From: Streptomyces zagrosensis
GTDB taxonomy: Bacteria > Actinomycetota > Actinomycetes > Streptomycetales > Streptomycetaceae
Length of the DNA stretch: 64,000 bases
Assembly: GCF_014203645.1 (NCBI RefSeq)
Contig: NZ_JACHJL010000001.1
Location: 62,001 to 126,000 of the forward strand
Direction of reading: 5' to 3'
Below the pieces are notes generated by a model. The model searched no databases and was not told the DNA's origin. It saw only the letters and a program-made list of their open reading frames with translations. The position numbers and the translations under genes were made by a program. Numbering within the stretch: position 1 is the stretch's first letter; the number at the start of each line of letters is the position of its first letter. This document shows positions 1-8,248 of the stretch, in pieces.

Positions 1-924
1 GGCGAGGCCGCTTGGTACGAGACGCCGCTCGGTGATCCCGACGCGGGCACCGACGATGCCTATGACGCCAAGCTCGCGATCCTCCGCGAAGATCCGGTGC
101 CAGTCGTCTCGTTCACCTTCGGCTGCCCGACGCGCGCCGTGTGCGAGGCGTTCGCCAAGGTCGGCACGGTGACCGTGGTGACCGTCACCACCGTGGACGA
201 AGCGCTCGCCGCACACGCGGCGGGTGCCGACGCCGTCTGCGTGCAGGGCATCGAGGCGGGCGGCCATCAGGGCACGCACCGCGATGACCCGCACGCCCAG
301 GGCCCCGGCTCGGGGATCGGGCTGTTGTCGCTGATCGAGCTGGTACGGGACGCGGTGCCGCTGCCGATCATCGCCGCCGGCGGGCTGATGCGCGGCGCGC
401 AGATCGCCGCCGTACTCGCGGCCGGCGCCTGCGCCGCGCAGCTCGGTACCGCGTTTTTGGTCTGTCCCGAGTCCGGCGCGAACCCCCTGCACAAGCGGGC
501 CATGACCGACACCGTCTTCACGCGTACGGAGTTGACCCGGGCCTTTTCCGGGCGCCCGGCTCGCGGCCTGGTGAACCGTTTCCTACGCGAGCACGGCCCG
601 TATGCACCACCGGCCTATCCGCAGGTGCACCACCTCACCTCCGGGCTACGGAAGGCCGCCGCGAAGGCCGGCGACCCGCAGGGCATGGCGCTGTGGGCAG
701 GACAGGGGCACCGGCTGGCCAGGGAGCTGCCGGCGGAACACCTGGTGGCGGCGCTGGTCGCCGAACTCAACGCCGCCCGCATGGAGTTGACCGCCGCCGC
801 CGGGCACGCGCCGACCCAGCGGCACGCCGAAGACGGCTACGTCCAAGAGGGTTACGCCGAAGAGGGTTACGCCGAAGAGGATTACGCCGGAGAGCGCTAC
901 GCAGCAGAGGGCGGGGCCGCGTGA
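1..924 (+). CDS. Nitronate monooxygenase (5' end outside window)
   Basis: FMN-dependent TIM-barrel enzyme of the nitronate monooxygenase (2-nitropropane dioxygenase) family, which oxidises alkyl nitronates to carbonyl compounds and nitrite in the cytoplasm. The frame is open from base 1, so the N-terminus is missing; 307 residues are visible. Seen: the flavin/phosphate-binding stretch VQGIEAGGHQG (about 241-273), PIIAAGGL (about 364-387) and a barrel end with QLGTAFLV. The related FabK-type enoyl reductases share this fold and cannot be fully excluded. The last ~27 residues are an acidic repeat of E-x-Y-A-x units absent from typical members. The TGA stop overlaps the GTG start of the next gene. 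Confidence 0.85.
   Translation, partial: GEAAWYETPLGDPDAGTDDAYDAKLAILREDPVPVVSFTFGCPTRAVCEAFAKVGTVTVVTVTTVDEALAAHAAGADAVCVQGIEAGGHQGTHRDDPHAQGPGSGIGLLSLIELVRDAVPLPIIAAGGLMRGAQIAAVLAAGACAAQLGTAFLVCPESGANPLHKRAMTDTVFTRTELTRAFSGRPARGLVNRFLREHGPYAPPAYPQVHHLTSGLRKAAAKAGDPQGMALWAGQGHRLARELPAEHLVAALVAELNAARMELTAAAGHAPTQRHAEDGYVQEGYAEEGYAEEDYAGERYAAEGGAA
829..909. repeat. 15-nt in-frame tandem repeat (EGYAE units)
   Basis: About five 15-nt units of the type GAGGGTTACGCCGAA at the 3' end of the nitronate monooxygenase gene, giving EGYAE, EGYAE, EDYAG, ERYAA. The two central copies are identical, which suggests recent slippage. Confidence 0.8.
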
Positions 925-1664
925 CCGCCCCGGTCTTTGTCACCGGCCCCCTGGACGGCGCCGCGGTCGGCACCACGCTCACGCTGGACGGCCCCGAGGG
1001 GCGGCACGCGGTGGCGGTGCGTCGGCTTCGGGTTGGCGAGCAGGTCGTGCTGACCGATGGCGCCGGCCTGGGCGCGTACGGCGCGGTGACCGCCGTCGAG
1101 GGCAAGGACCGGCTGACGGTCGAGGTGGCGGAGGTACGCGTCGAGCCGGCGCCGCTGCCCCGGATCACCGTCGTCCAGGCGTTGCCCAAGGGCGACCGGG
1201 GCGAGCTCGCCGTGGAGACCATGACCGAGACCGGCGTGGACGCCATCGTGCCGTGGCCCGCCGCCCGCTGCGTCACCCAGTGGCGGGCCGAGCGGGGCGC
1301 CAAGGCGCTGGCCAAGTGGCGGTCCGCCGCCCGAGAGGCGGGCAAGCAGTCGCGCCGGCTGCGCTTTCCCGAGGTCGCCGACGCGATGACCACGCCCCAG
1401 GTGGCCGAGTTGTTGTCGCGGGCCACGTTCGCCGCCGTCCTGCACGAGGAGGGCTCTGAGCCGTTGGCCGCAGCGTCGCTGCCGGACCAGGGTGATCTCG
1501 TGTTGGTCGTCGGGCCCGAAGGGGGCGTATCCCCGGAGGAGTTGGCGGTGTTCGCCGACGCGGGCGCCGGACCGTACCGGCTGGGTCCGAGCGTGCTGCG
1601 GACCTCCACGGCCGGGACGGCCGCGGTCGCGCTGCTGCTCGGCCGGACGGGACGCTGGGGGTAG
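921..1664 (+). CDS. rsmE: 16S rRNA (uracil-1498-N3)-methyltransferase RsmE
   Basis: SPOUT-class methyltransferase that methylates N3 of U1498 in 16S rRNA using S-adenosylmethionine. 247 residues, normal for the family. An N-terminal PUA-like part (about 1-75) precedes the knotted SPOUT domain, whose SAM-binding loops are visible as VVGPEGGVSPEE (about residues 195-206) and RLGPSVLRTSTA (about 219-230). The GTG start overlaps the stop of the upstream gene as GTGA, implying translational coupling. In many actinobacteria rsmE follows dnaJ; here it follows a nitronate monooxygenase. Confidence 0.93.
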   Translation: MTAPVFVTGPLDGAAVGTTLTLDGPEGRHAVAVRRLRVGEQVVLTDGAGLGAYGAVTAVEGKDRLTVEVAEVRVEPAPLPRITVVQALPKGDRGELAVETMTETGVDAIVPWPAARCVTQWRAERGAKALAKWRSAAREAGKQSRRLRFPEVADAMTTPQVAELLSRATFAAVLHEEGSEPLAAASLPDQGDLVLVVGPEGGVSPEELAVFADAGAGPYRLGPSVLRTSTAGTAAVALLLGRTGRWG

Positions 1665-1757
1665 GGGCCCGCCGACCCGTGTGGGTGTCCCACGAACGGG
1701 GGAGTGGCTGAGGGAGCCCTTTCGTGCATGTGGGAGGGGCTGGCAGGCTTGCCGTCC

Positions 1758-2225
1758 ATGGGGGCAACGAGACAAGCACGACGATGGCGGCACACGGTCA
1801 TCGCGCTGGGTGCGCTGGGTACGGCGGTTGGCACGTTGGCGGCCTGTGACGACGTCGAGGGCGGGCTGCGCGCGACCACCGTAGCGGTCACCACGGACAA
1901 GGTAGGCACCCGCGCGTTGGAGCGCGGTGGAATCGATGTGCAGTGGCTGACCTGCACGGCGCAAATCAAGCGCGAGGACGACGGCAAGGGCAACGACCGT
2001 TCCAAGGCGCCGCGCTCGCGCAACGAAGGCCGTGCGCAGGTCTCCTGCCGCGGCGAGACCAACGGCAACCAGGACCTGAAAATTGACGGGCTGGTCACGT
2101 ACGTACGCGAAGACCGCTGCGTACGCGGTGACTTGACCGGAACCCTGGAGGGCCGGGTGGTCTTCGAAGCGGACCTGATCGGCGAGTGCGCCGGCGGGCA
2201 GCCCAACCGCCCCACCAAGACCTAG
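1758..2225 (+). CDS. Putative lipoprotein, unknown function
   Basis: 155 residues. A basic N-terminus (ATRQARRWR) and hydrophobic stretch end in the lipobox TLAAC, so the protein is probably lipidated at Cys and anchored outside the membrane. The mature part is hydrophilic with paired cysteines (LTCTAQIK, VSCRGE, DRCVRG, GECAGG) that could form disulfides. No enzyme motif was recognised. ATG 1758 was preferred over upstream ATGs at 1704 and 1728 because it sits just before the basic region of the signal peptide. It lies between rsmE and the HIT gene. Confidence 0.7.
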   Translation: MGATRQARRWRHTVIALGALGTAVGTLAACDDVEGGLRATTVAVTTDKVGTRALERGGIDVQWLTCTAQIKREDDGKGNDRSKAPRSRNEGRAQVSCRGETNGNQDLKIDGLVTYVREDRCVRGDLTGTLEGRVVFEADLIGECAGGQPNRPTKT

Positions 2226-2332
2226 TCCACCCGCCGCCCCGCACGCGGCCCAAGCGCGCCCCCGGCACTGACCCGCGCCCCAGCAACTTCTGATGGCCTC
2301 GGGGAACAGGCCCCCTGAGTGGACGTGCGGCG

Positions 2333-2400
2333 ATAAGGGGAGACGAATGAGGAAATAGAGGAGATAGGGGAAATAGAGGAACCGAGGAGGCAGGGGAACG
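2333..2400. repeat. Purine-rich low-complexity tract
   Basis: An almost all-purine top strand made of imperfect repeats of GAGGAAATAGAGGAGATAGG type, between the lipoprotein gene and the HIT gene. The rest of the 252-nt gap shows nothing recognisable beyond the ribosome-binding site of the next gene. Confidence 0.6.
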
Positions 2401-2477
2401 GGGCGAAGCCGGGTCCGCGCCGCGGGGCCGCTAGCATGCGAGGTATCCCAACGGACGGTGCGAAGGAGACGCGGGCG

Positions 2478-2837
2478 ATGGCGGGAGCACCGCAGGCCGA
2501 CTGCTTGTTCTGCAAGATCGTGAAGAAGGAGGTGCCGGCGACTGTGGTCCGCGAGACCGCGACCACGCTGGCCTTCCGCGATATAAACCCGCAGGCCCCC
2601 ACGCACATCCTCGTCATCCCCAAGTCCCACCACCCGGACGCCGCAGCGCTCGCCGCCGCCGAGCCGGAGACCGCAGCGGACCTGCTGCGCGAGGCGGGCC
2701 AGGTCGCCGTGGACGAGAAGATCAGCGACACCGGATACCGCATCGTGCTCAACACCGGGAGCGGCGCCGGACAGACCGTCTTCCACGCGCACGCTCACGT
2801 ACTCGGTGGACGCGGCCTCAACTGGCCTCCCGGGTAA
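2478..2837 (+). CDS. HIT family nucleotide-binding protein
   Basis: Histidine-triad protein of the HINT/PKCI type, a cytoplasmic nucleotide phosphoramidase or hydrolase. 119 residues. The N-terminal [14 protein letters not shown] is typical of the HINT branch and the triad [10 protein letters not shown] (about residues 101-110) supplies the catalytic histidine. ATG 2478 is chosen because AAGGAG lies 9 nt upstream; an in-frame ATG at 2436 lacks such a site. It ends 5 nt before the TTG of the RNase Z gene, suggesting a two-gene operon. The physiological substrate is not deducible. Confidence 0.93.
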   Translation: MAGAPQADCLFCKIVKKEVPATVVRETATTLAFRDINPQAPTHILVIPKSHHPDAAALAAAEPETAADLLREAGQVAVDEKISDTGYRIVLNTGSGAGQTVFHAHAHVLGGRGLNWPPG

Positions 2838-2842
2838 CTCAG

Positions 2843-3784
2843 TTGTCCGTACGTGAACTGGTCGTCCTGGGCACAGCCAGCCAAGTGCCGACCCGGCACC
2901 GTAACCACAACGGCTATCTGCTGCGCTGGGACGGCCAGGGCATCCTCTTCGACCCGGGCGAGGGTACCCAGCGGCAGATGCTGCGCGCGGGAGTCGCCGC
3001 CCACGACCTACACCGCATCTGCGTCACGCACTTCCACGGTGATCACTCGCTCGGCCTTGCCGGGGTCATCCAACGCATCAACTTGGACCGGGTGCCGCAC
3101 CCGATCACCGCGCACTATCCGGCCAGTGGTCAGCGGTTCTTCGACCGGCTGCGGTACGCGACCGCCTACCGCGAGACGGTGGAGCTGGCCCAGGAACCGG
3201 TCCGTGGGCCGGGCGGCACGCTCGCGGTCTGTGGCGCGTACACGCTCAGCGCGCAGCGGCTCTCACACCCGGTCGAGTCGTACGGCTATCGCCTGGTCGA
3301 GCCGGACGGCCGCCGGATGCTCCCCGACCGGCTCGCGGCGCACGGCGTGGCCGGTCCGCTGGTCGGCACGCTCCAGCGGGAGGGCACGGTGCACGTGGCG
3401 GGGCGTACGGTCGCGCTGGAGGAGGTCAGCGAGGTGCGGCGGGGGCAGCGCTTCGCCTTCGTGATGGACACCCGGTTGTGCGACAGCGTGTACGCCTTGG
3501 CCGAAGGGTGCGACCAACTCGTCATCGAGTCCACCTTCCTTGACGAGGATGCGGCGCTCGCCCATGAGCATGGCCACCTGACGGCCGGTGCGGCGGCGCG
3601 GGTCGCTGCGGACGCGGGCGTACGGCAGCTGGTGCTCACCCACTTCTCGCAGCGGTACAGCGAACCGGCCGAGTTCGCACGGCAGGCCCGCGCTGCGGGT
3701 TTCGACGGGGACCTCGTGGTCGCCCACGACCTGCTGCGGGTCCCCGTTCCCCGGCGAGGCGGGCCAGCAGCGGCTGGCGGCTGA
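2843..3784 (+). CDS. rnz: Ribonuclease Z / MBL-fold tRNA 3'-endonuclease
   Basis: Metallo-beta-lactamase-fold nuclease that trims the 3' trailer of pre-tRNAs. 313 residues, the usual size of the short RNase Z form. The zinc motif THFHGDH sits at residues 62-68; further ligands are expected in VMDTRLCD (about residues 208-215), EHGHL and LTHFSQRY (about 260-270). Starts with TTG 5 nt after the HIT stop, so it is probably translationally coupled. An arylsulfatase-like MBL function is a less likely alternative. The gene converges on an alpha/beta hydrolase with a 28-nt gap. Confidence 0.88.
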   Translation: MSVRELVVLGTASQVPTRHRNHNGYLLRWDGQGILFDPGEGTQRQMLRAGVAAHDLHRICVTHFHGDHSLGLAGVIQRINLDRVPHPITAHYPASGQRFFDRLRYATAYRETVELAQEPVRGPGGTLAVCGAYTLSAQRLSHPVESYGYRLVEPDGRRMLPDRLAAHGVAGPLVGTLQREGTVHVAGRTVALEEVSEVRRGQRFAFVMDTRLCDSVYALAEGCDQLVIESTFLDEDAALAHEHGHLTAGAAARVAADAGVRQLVLTHFSQRYSEPAEFARQARAAGFDGDLVVAHDLLRVPVPRRGGPAAAGG

Positions 3785-3812
3785 TTGGGGCGGGTCGGGT
3801 GCCTTGAAGGGC

Positions 3813-4607
3813 TTATGAGTGACTCGTCTCGACCCGGCCCTGGTCGGTGAGCGCTGCGGCGGTGGCGCGGGCGAAGGCATCGGGGTTATCCAGCATGATG
3901 TTGTGGCCGCAGTCCGGGATGGCGACGAGCGCCACCCCGGCCGCGGCGAGCGCATCGGCGCCCGGCAGCGGAGCGTCGGCCGCTGGCAGCAGGTAGGTAC
4001 GGGGAATGGCCAGGCCCAGCAGCAACTCACGCAGCGTGCGGGCCCGTTCGCGGGTGAGATGGACCGCGGTGCGATGCAGGGCGGCACGGTCGGCCAGCCG
4101 CATCGTGGACCACCAGTGGGCGCCGGCCCGGTCGCGGACCTCGGCCCAACCACTGGCCAAGAATTCCTGCTCCGAGTAGGCGGCGATGCCGCTGCTGCCT
4201 CCGGCGCCGGGCTTGGGCGCGATCGGGTCGAGGTTCGCGTCGATCAGTACCAGGCGGGACACCAAATGGGGGTGCCGGTCCGCCAAGACGATGGCCACGG
4301 AGCCGCCCATGCTGTGGGCGATCAACTCCGCGCCGGTGACCTCCGCGTGGGTGAGGGCCGCGGCGAGCGCATCGGCGTGCGCTTCCAGGGTGTAGTCGAA
4401 GTCCTGCGGCCGGTCGCTGATGCCGTGCCCCAAGAGGTCGATCAGCAACGAACGGCGGCCGGCTAGCAGGGGGTGGACGGCGACCGCGGCGAAGTAAGCC
4501 GGCGATGTGGCGCCCAAACCATGCACGTACACGCGCGTCGGCTGCTGGCCCGGCAGCTCGACCCAGCGGATGTGGTCGCCCTCGGGCGTCACGGCGGCGT
4601 TACGCAC
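3813..4607 (-). CDS. Alpha/beta-fold hydrolase
   Basis: 264-residue serine hydrolase of the alpha/beta superfamily, probably an esterase, lipase or haloalkane-dehalogenase-like enzyme; the substrate is unknown. Seen: oxyanion region VYVHGLGAT (about 26-34), nucleophile elbow IAHSMGGS with Ser 99, a likely acid in ADAPLPGAD (about 210-218) and catalytic His in DCGHNIM (His 235). The GTG at 4607 is preceded by GGGGAG at good spacing and is preferred to an in-frame ATG at 4643. No signal peptide, so cytoplasmic. Confidence 0.85.
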   Translation of the reverse strand: MRNAAVTPEGDHIRWVELPGQQPTRVYVHGLGATSPAYFAAVAVHPLLAGRRSLLIDLLGHGISDRPQDFDYTLEAHADALAAALTHAEVTGAELIAHSMGGSVAIVLADRHPHLVSRLVLIDANLDPIAPKPGAGGSSGIAAYSEQEFLASGWAEVRDRAGAHWWSTMRLADRAALHRTAVHLTRERARTLRELLLGLAIPRTYLLPAADAPLPGADALAAAGVALVAIPDCGHNIMLDNPDAFARATAAALTDQGRVETSHS

Positions 4608-5024
4608 GGTCTGCTCCCCTTCGGTCGTGATCGACGAAATCAACGAAATCGGCTAAATCGACTAAGGGGCCGAAATCGACGAAGGGCTGAGCCTAGCCAC
4701 CGGGCTTCCGCCAGCCGCCAAGGAGCCCTGCGCAGCTCCCGGCGAGGGCCCGTAACGGCAACCCCCGGCGAGGGAGGGCCGCCACGGCGCCGACGCCCCG
4801 AACCGGGTTGGCCCTTGGCCGTGCAGGGGCCGGCGACCCGAACCGGGTTGGCCGCGTGGTGCCGGTGTGATGCCTGTGAAGTGGGATGCGGGGGAGCGGT
4901 GCTGGGAGCGGAATCGTGCAGACTGGCCGAACCTGCACCGTGGGGGCGTACCGGCGGCCATGGCCGGACCTTCGCGGCGCGGTAGTGCAAGGCAGTACGG
5001 CGAGGTACGGCGAGGGAGCACACC
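4608..5024. other. Intergenic region with 17-bp direct repeats
   Basis: Gap between the divergent hydrolase and PfkB-kinase genes, so it should hold both promoters. It contains two identical 17-mers, CCCGAACCGGGTTGGCC, at 4797-4813 and 4837-4853. They are 40 bp apart, close to four helical turns. Each copy has a dyad-like core (AACCGGGTT). The rest looks non-coding. Confidence 0.6.
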
Positions 5025-6440
5025 GTGACACGGCGAGACGGAGACGGGGACATCCGGGCGAACGGCGACGGCGCGGCGCACTGCGAGCCACCGGCCGAGC
5101 CCCGAAGCGGCGCCCACGGAGCAGCCCGCTCCGGGCAGCGCGGAGCCGCGGGTGGGAACGGACGGACGGATGCGCCCTACGAAGCCGCGTCGCACGGCTC
5201 AGGGCCGCAGGCGGCTGCTCACGGGGATGAGCGGCGCCCCGGCCAGCGTGGCGGGGGTGGCCGCTCGGGCGGGCCCGCCGCAGGCGGCGCGGCCGGCTTC
5301 CCCGAGAGCGTGCTGCGGCCCGTGGTCGATCCGCTCGCCGCGGTGCGCAGCCCGGGCGACCCCGCCTGCGATGTCTATCTGACCGGGCCCATTTTCTTGG
5401 ACATCATCTTCACGGGGCTCGACTCGGCTCCGGTGCGCGGCACCGAGTCTTGGGCCCGGGGCATGGGTTCCAGCCCCGGAGGCGTCGCGAACATGGCCAC
5501 CGCGCTGGCCCGCCTTGGCCTGCGCACCTCGCTCGCCGCGGCCTTCGGCGACGACATGTACGGGGACTACTGCCGGGACGCCCTCGACCGCGGTGAGGGC
5601 ATCGACCTGTCGCTGTCCCGCACGGTGCCCGGCTGGCACTCTCCGGTCACCGTCTCCATGGCGTACGAGGGTGAGCGCACCATGGTCTCGCACGGGCACG
5701 AGGCCCCGCCAACGCAGGCCGCTTCGCCCGTGGAGGGGGCGTTCGACGGGGAGCCTGCGCCGGAGTGCCCGCCCCCGGCACGCGCCTGCGTGGCCTCCCT
5801 GGTGCCAGGAACCCGGGAGGAGTGGATCAGGCACGCCGCACGCCGGGGCAGCCGGGTCTTCGCCGACGTGGGCTGGGACGACACCGGGCGTTGGGACCCG
5901 GCTGACCTCGCCGATTTGGAGCACTGCGAGGCTTTCCTGCCGAACGCGGCCGAGGCGATGCGCTACACCCGCACCGAATGCCCGCGCGCCGCCGCCTGGG
6001 CCCTCACCGACAAGGTGCCGCTGGCCGTGGTGACGCTGGGCTCCGAGGGGGCGTACGCGGTGGACGGCCGCACCGGCGAGAGCGCCGAAGTGCCCGCCAT
6101 CGCGGTCGAAGCGCTGGACCCCACCGGCGCGGGGGACGTGTTCGTGGCCGGCTTCATCACCGGGACACTGGCCGGCTGGCCGCTCGCTGACCGGCTCGCC
6201 TTCGCCGGATTGACCGCCGCCCTGTCGGTGCAGGAGTTCGGCGGCTCGCTGTCCGCGCCCGGCTGGGTGGAGATCGCCGCCTGGTGGCAGCACGTACGGG
6301 CCTTCGACGATCAGAGCCTGGTCGCCGGGCACGGCAGTGCGCTGCGCCGCTACGCGTTCTTGGACGGGCTGCTCCCCTCGGCACAGCGCCCCTGGCCGCT
6401 GCGCCGCGCGGTGCCCACGATCGGCTTCCGTCAGCCGTGA
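5025..6440 (+). CDS. PfkB-family carbohydrate/nucleoside kinase
   Basis: 471-residue ribokinase-like sugar or nucleoside kinase. The first ~95 residues are a hydrophilic low-complexity extension rich in G, A, R and E. The PfkB domain then begins near VDPLAAVRSPGDPACDVYL. Seen: the substrate-side GG motif SSPGGVANMATAL (about 148-160) and the C-terminal signature DPTGAGD (residues 365-371), whose last Asp is the catalytic base. GTG 5025 has AGGGAG 7 nt upstream; GTG 5310 would remove the extension and is the main alternative. Substrate not predictable. Confidence 0.85.
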   Translation: MTRRDGDGDIRANGDGAAHCEPPAEPRSGAHGAARSGQRGAAGGNGRTDAPYEAASHGSGPQAAAHGDERRPGQRGGGGRSGGPAAGGAAGFPESVLRPVVDPLAAVRSPGDPACDVYLTGPIFLDIIFTGLDSAPVRGTESWARGMGSSPGGVANMATALARLGLRTSLAAAFGDDMYGDYCRDALDRGEGIDLSLSRTVPGWHSPVTVSMAYEGERTMVSHGHEAPPTQAASPVEGAFDGEPAPECPPPARACVASLVPGTREEWIRHAARRGSRVFADVGWDDTGRWDPADLADLEHCEAFLPNAAEAMRYTRTECPRAAAWALTDKVPLAVVTLGSEGAYAVDGRTGESAEVPAIAVEALDPTGAGDVFVAGFITGTLAGWPLADRLAFAGLTAALSVQEFGGSLSAPGWVEIAAWWQHVRAFDDQSLVAGHGSALRRYAFLDGLLPSAQRPWPLRRAVPTIGFRQP

Positions 6441-6597
6441 CGCCGGCGGCTTGTGCTCATGGCTGCCCCCGGCACGTGGGCTGCTGGCTCGCCCCGCGGC
6501 GCGCGAAAGTCGAGGCCGGTCCCGAAAAAGGGCTCGGGCCTTGTCAGTGGGGCGACGTAGGCTGGGTACCCCAAGCCGCTGAATCACGGAAAGAGGG

Positions 6598-7644
6598 ATG
6601 AGCAGGCCCCAGAGCCGGCCCATGACGCAGACACCCACAGCCCAAAACCCCGCGCAGGGGCAGGCACGCGCCCATTTCACCGTCCCGGCCAAGCACCCGA
6701 TGGTCATGGTCTTGGGCTCAGGCGACTCCCTGCTGCGTGTGATTGAGGACTCGTTCCCGGCAACGGACATCCATGTCCGGGGCAATCAGATCAGCGCGGT
6801 CGGCGACCGGCAGGAAGTCGCCCTGATCCAGCGCCTTTTCGACGAGATGATGCTGGTGCTGCGCACCGGTCAACCGATGACGGAGGATGCGGTGGAGCGT
6901 TCGATCGCCATGCTGCGCGCGGTGGAGAACGGCGGCGAGCAGACGGAGACCCCCGCCGAGGTCCTGACGCAAAACATCCTCTCCAACCGGGGTCGCACAA
7001 TCCGCCCCAAGACGCTCAACCAAAAGCGCTACGTCGATGCCATCGACAAGCACACGATCGTCTTCGGCATCGGTCCCGCCGGTACGGGCAAGACCTATCT
7101 GGCCATGGCCAAGGCGGTCCAGGCTCTCCATGCCAAGCAGGTCACCCGAATCATCTTGACCAGGCCCGCGGTCGAGGCGGGCGAGCGGCTCGGGTTCCTG
7201 CCCGGAACGCTCTACGAGAAGATCGACCCGTATCTGCGCCCGCTCTACGATGCGCTGCACGACATGCTTGACCCCGAGTCCATCCCGCGCCTGATGGCCG
7301 CGGGCACGATCGAGGTGGCCCCGCTCGCGTACATGCGCGGCCGGACGCTGAACGACGCCTTCATCATCCTGGACGAGGCGCAGAACACGAACCCCGAGCA
7401 AATGAAGATGTTCCTGACTCGCCTCGGCTTCGAATCCAAGATCGTGATTACTGGAGACGTCACCCAAATCGACCTGCCGGGGGGCACGAAGAGCGGTCTG
7501 CGACAAGTCCAGGGCATCCTGGAAGGGGTGGATGATGTGCACTTCTCCCGGCTCACCAGCACGGATGTTGTTCGGCACAAGCTCGTCGGCCGTATTGTCG
7601 ATGCGTACGACCTGTACGACAGCCGCAACGGGCTGTCGCACTAG
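6598..7644 (+). CDS. phoH: PhoH family ATPase
   Basis: 348-residue cytoplasmic P-loop ATPase of the PhoH/PhoL family, linked to RNA metabolism and often encoded beside ybeY. Seen: an N-terminal KH-like segment (about 40-90), Walker A GPAGTGKT (residues 159-166), the PhoH motif LTRPAVEAGERLGFLPG, Walker B FIILDEAQN (about 255-263) and an arginine-bearing sensor region ITGDVTQIDLPGG. GGAAAGAGG lies just before the ATG; ATG 6622 is a possible alternative. It is followed by ybeY and the CNNM gene in the order expected of actinobacteria. Confidence 0.93.
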   Translation: MSRPQSRPMTQTPTAQNPAQGQARAHFTVPAKHPMVMVLGSGDSLLRVIEDSFPATDIHVRGNQISAVGDRQEVALIQRLFDEMMLVLRTGQPMTEDAVERSIAMLRAVENGGEQTETPAEVLTQNILSNRGRTIRPKTLNQKRYVDAIDKHTIVFGIGPAGTGKTYLAMAKAVQALHAKQVTRIILTRPAVEAGERLGFLPGTLYEKIDPYLRPLYDALHDMLDPESIPRLMAAGTIEVAPLAYMRGRTLNDAFIILDEAQNTNPEQMKMFLTRLGFESKIVITGDVTQIDLPGGTKSGLRQVQGILEGVDDVHFSRLTSTDVVRHKLVGRIVDAYDLYDSRNGLSH

Positions 7645-7740
7645 CAGGCCCGTGCGCGAGCTCGCCGTGACCTAGCCGTCGCGGTGTGCCGCGGTACAAC
7701 GAGCTCACTGGCATCGGTAATCGGAGAGATCAGCAGCCCC

Positions 7741-8238
7741 ATGGCGATCGACGTCAACAACGAATCCGGCACGGATATCGACGAACAGGCGGTGCTGGAC
7801 GTCGCCCGGTACGCCTTGGCCCGGATGCGTATCCACCCGCTTGCCGAGCTGTCGATCATCGTCATCGACGCCGACGCCATGGAGCAGCTCCATCTCCAGT
7901 GGATGGAGCTGCCAGGGCCGACCGACGTCATGTCCTTCCCGATGGATGAGCTGCGTCCACCGGGCAAGGACGACGACGATCCACCACAGGGGCTTCTCGG
8001 CGATATCGTGCTCTGCCCCGAGGTCGCCGAGAAGCAGGGCGCAGAGGCCCCAACGGAGCACAGCATGAACGAGGAGCTCCAGCTGCTCACCGTGCACGGC
8101 TGCCTTCACCTCCTCGGCTACGACCACGAGGAGCCGGACGAGCGGGCCGAAATGTTCAGCCTGCAAAAGGCGATCATCGACGGCTGGCGCGCCGAGCGCG
8201 GCATGGAGGGCCCGTCGCCGGCCCCCACCACCCGGTGA
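7741..8238 (+). CDS. ybeY: rRNA maturation endoribonuclease YbeY
   Basis: Zinc-dependent single-strand endoribonuclease needed for 16S rRNA 3'-end maturation and ribosome quality control. 165 residues. The family metal site is intact: [11 protein letters not shown] at residues 119-129. A conserved acidic region lies before it ([19 protein letters not shown]). ATG 7741 is used because GGAGAG lies about 12 nt upstream; the frame stays open to 7684 but without homologous sequence. The next gene starts 10 nt after the stop, so phoH-ybeY-CNNM probably form one operon. Confidence 0.95.
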   Translation: MAIDVNNESGTDIDEQAVLDVARYALARMRIHPLAELSIIVIDADAMEQLHLQWMELPGPTDVMSFPMDELRPPGKDDDDPPQGLLGDIVLCPEVAEKQGAEAPTEHSMNEELQLLTVHGCLHLLGYDHEEPDERAEMFSLQKAIIDGWRAERGMEGPSPAPTTR

Positions 8239-8248
8239 GCGCCGCCCG

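Noticed and set aside
897..2798. 633-codon minus-strand frame across rsmE and the lipoprotein gene
   Set aside because: A shadow of real genes; it crosses gene boundaries and has no recognisable domain.
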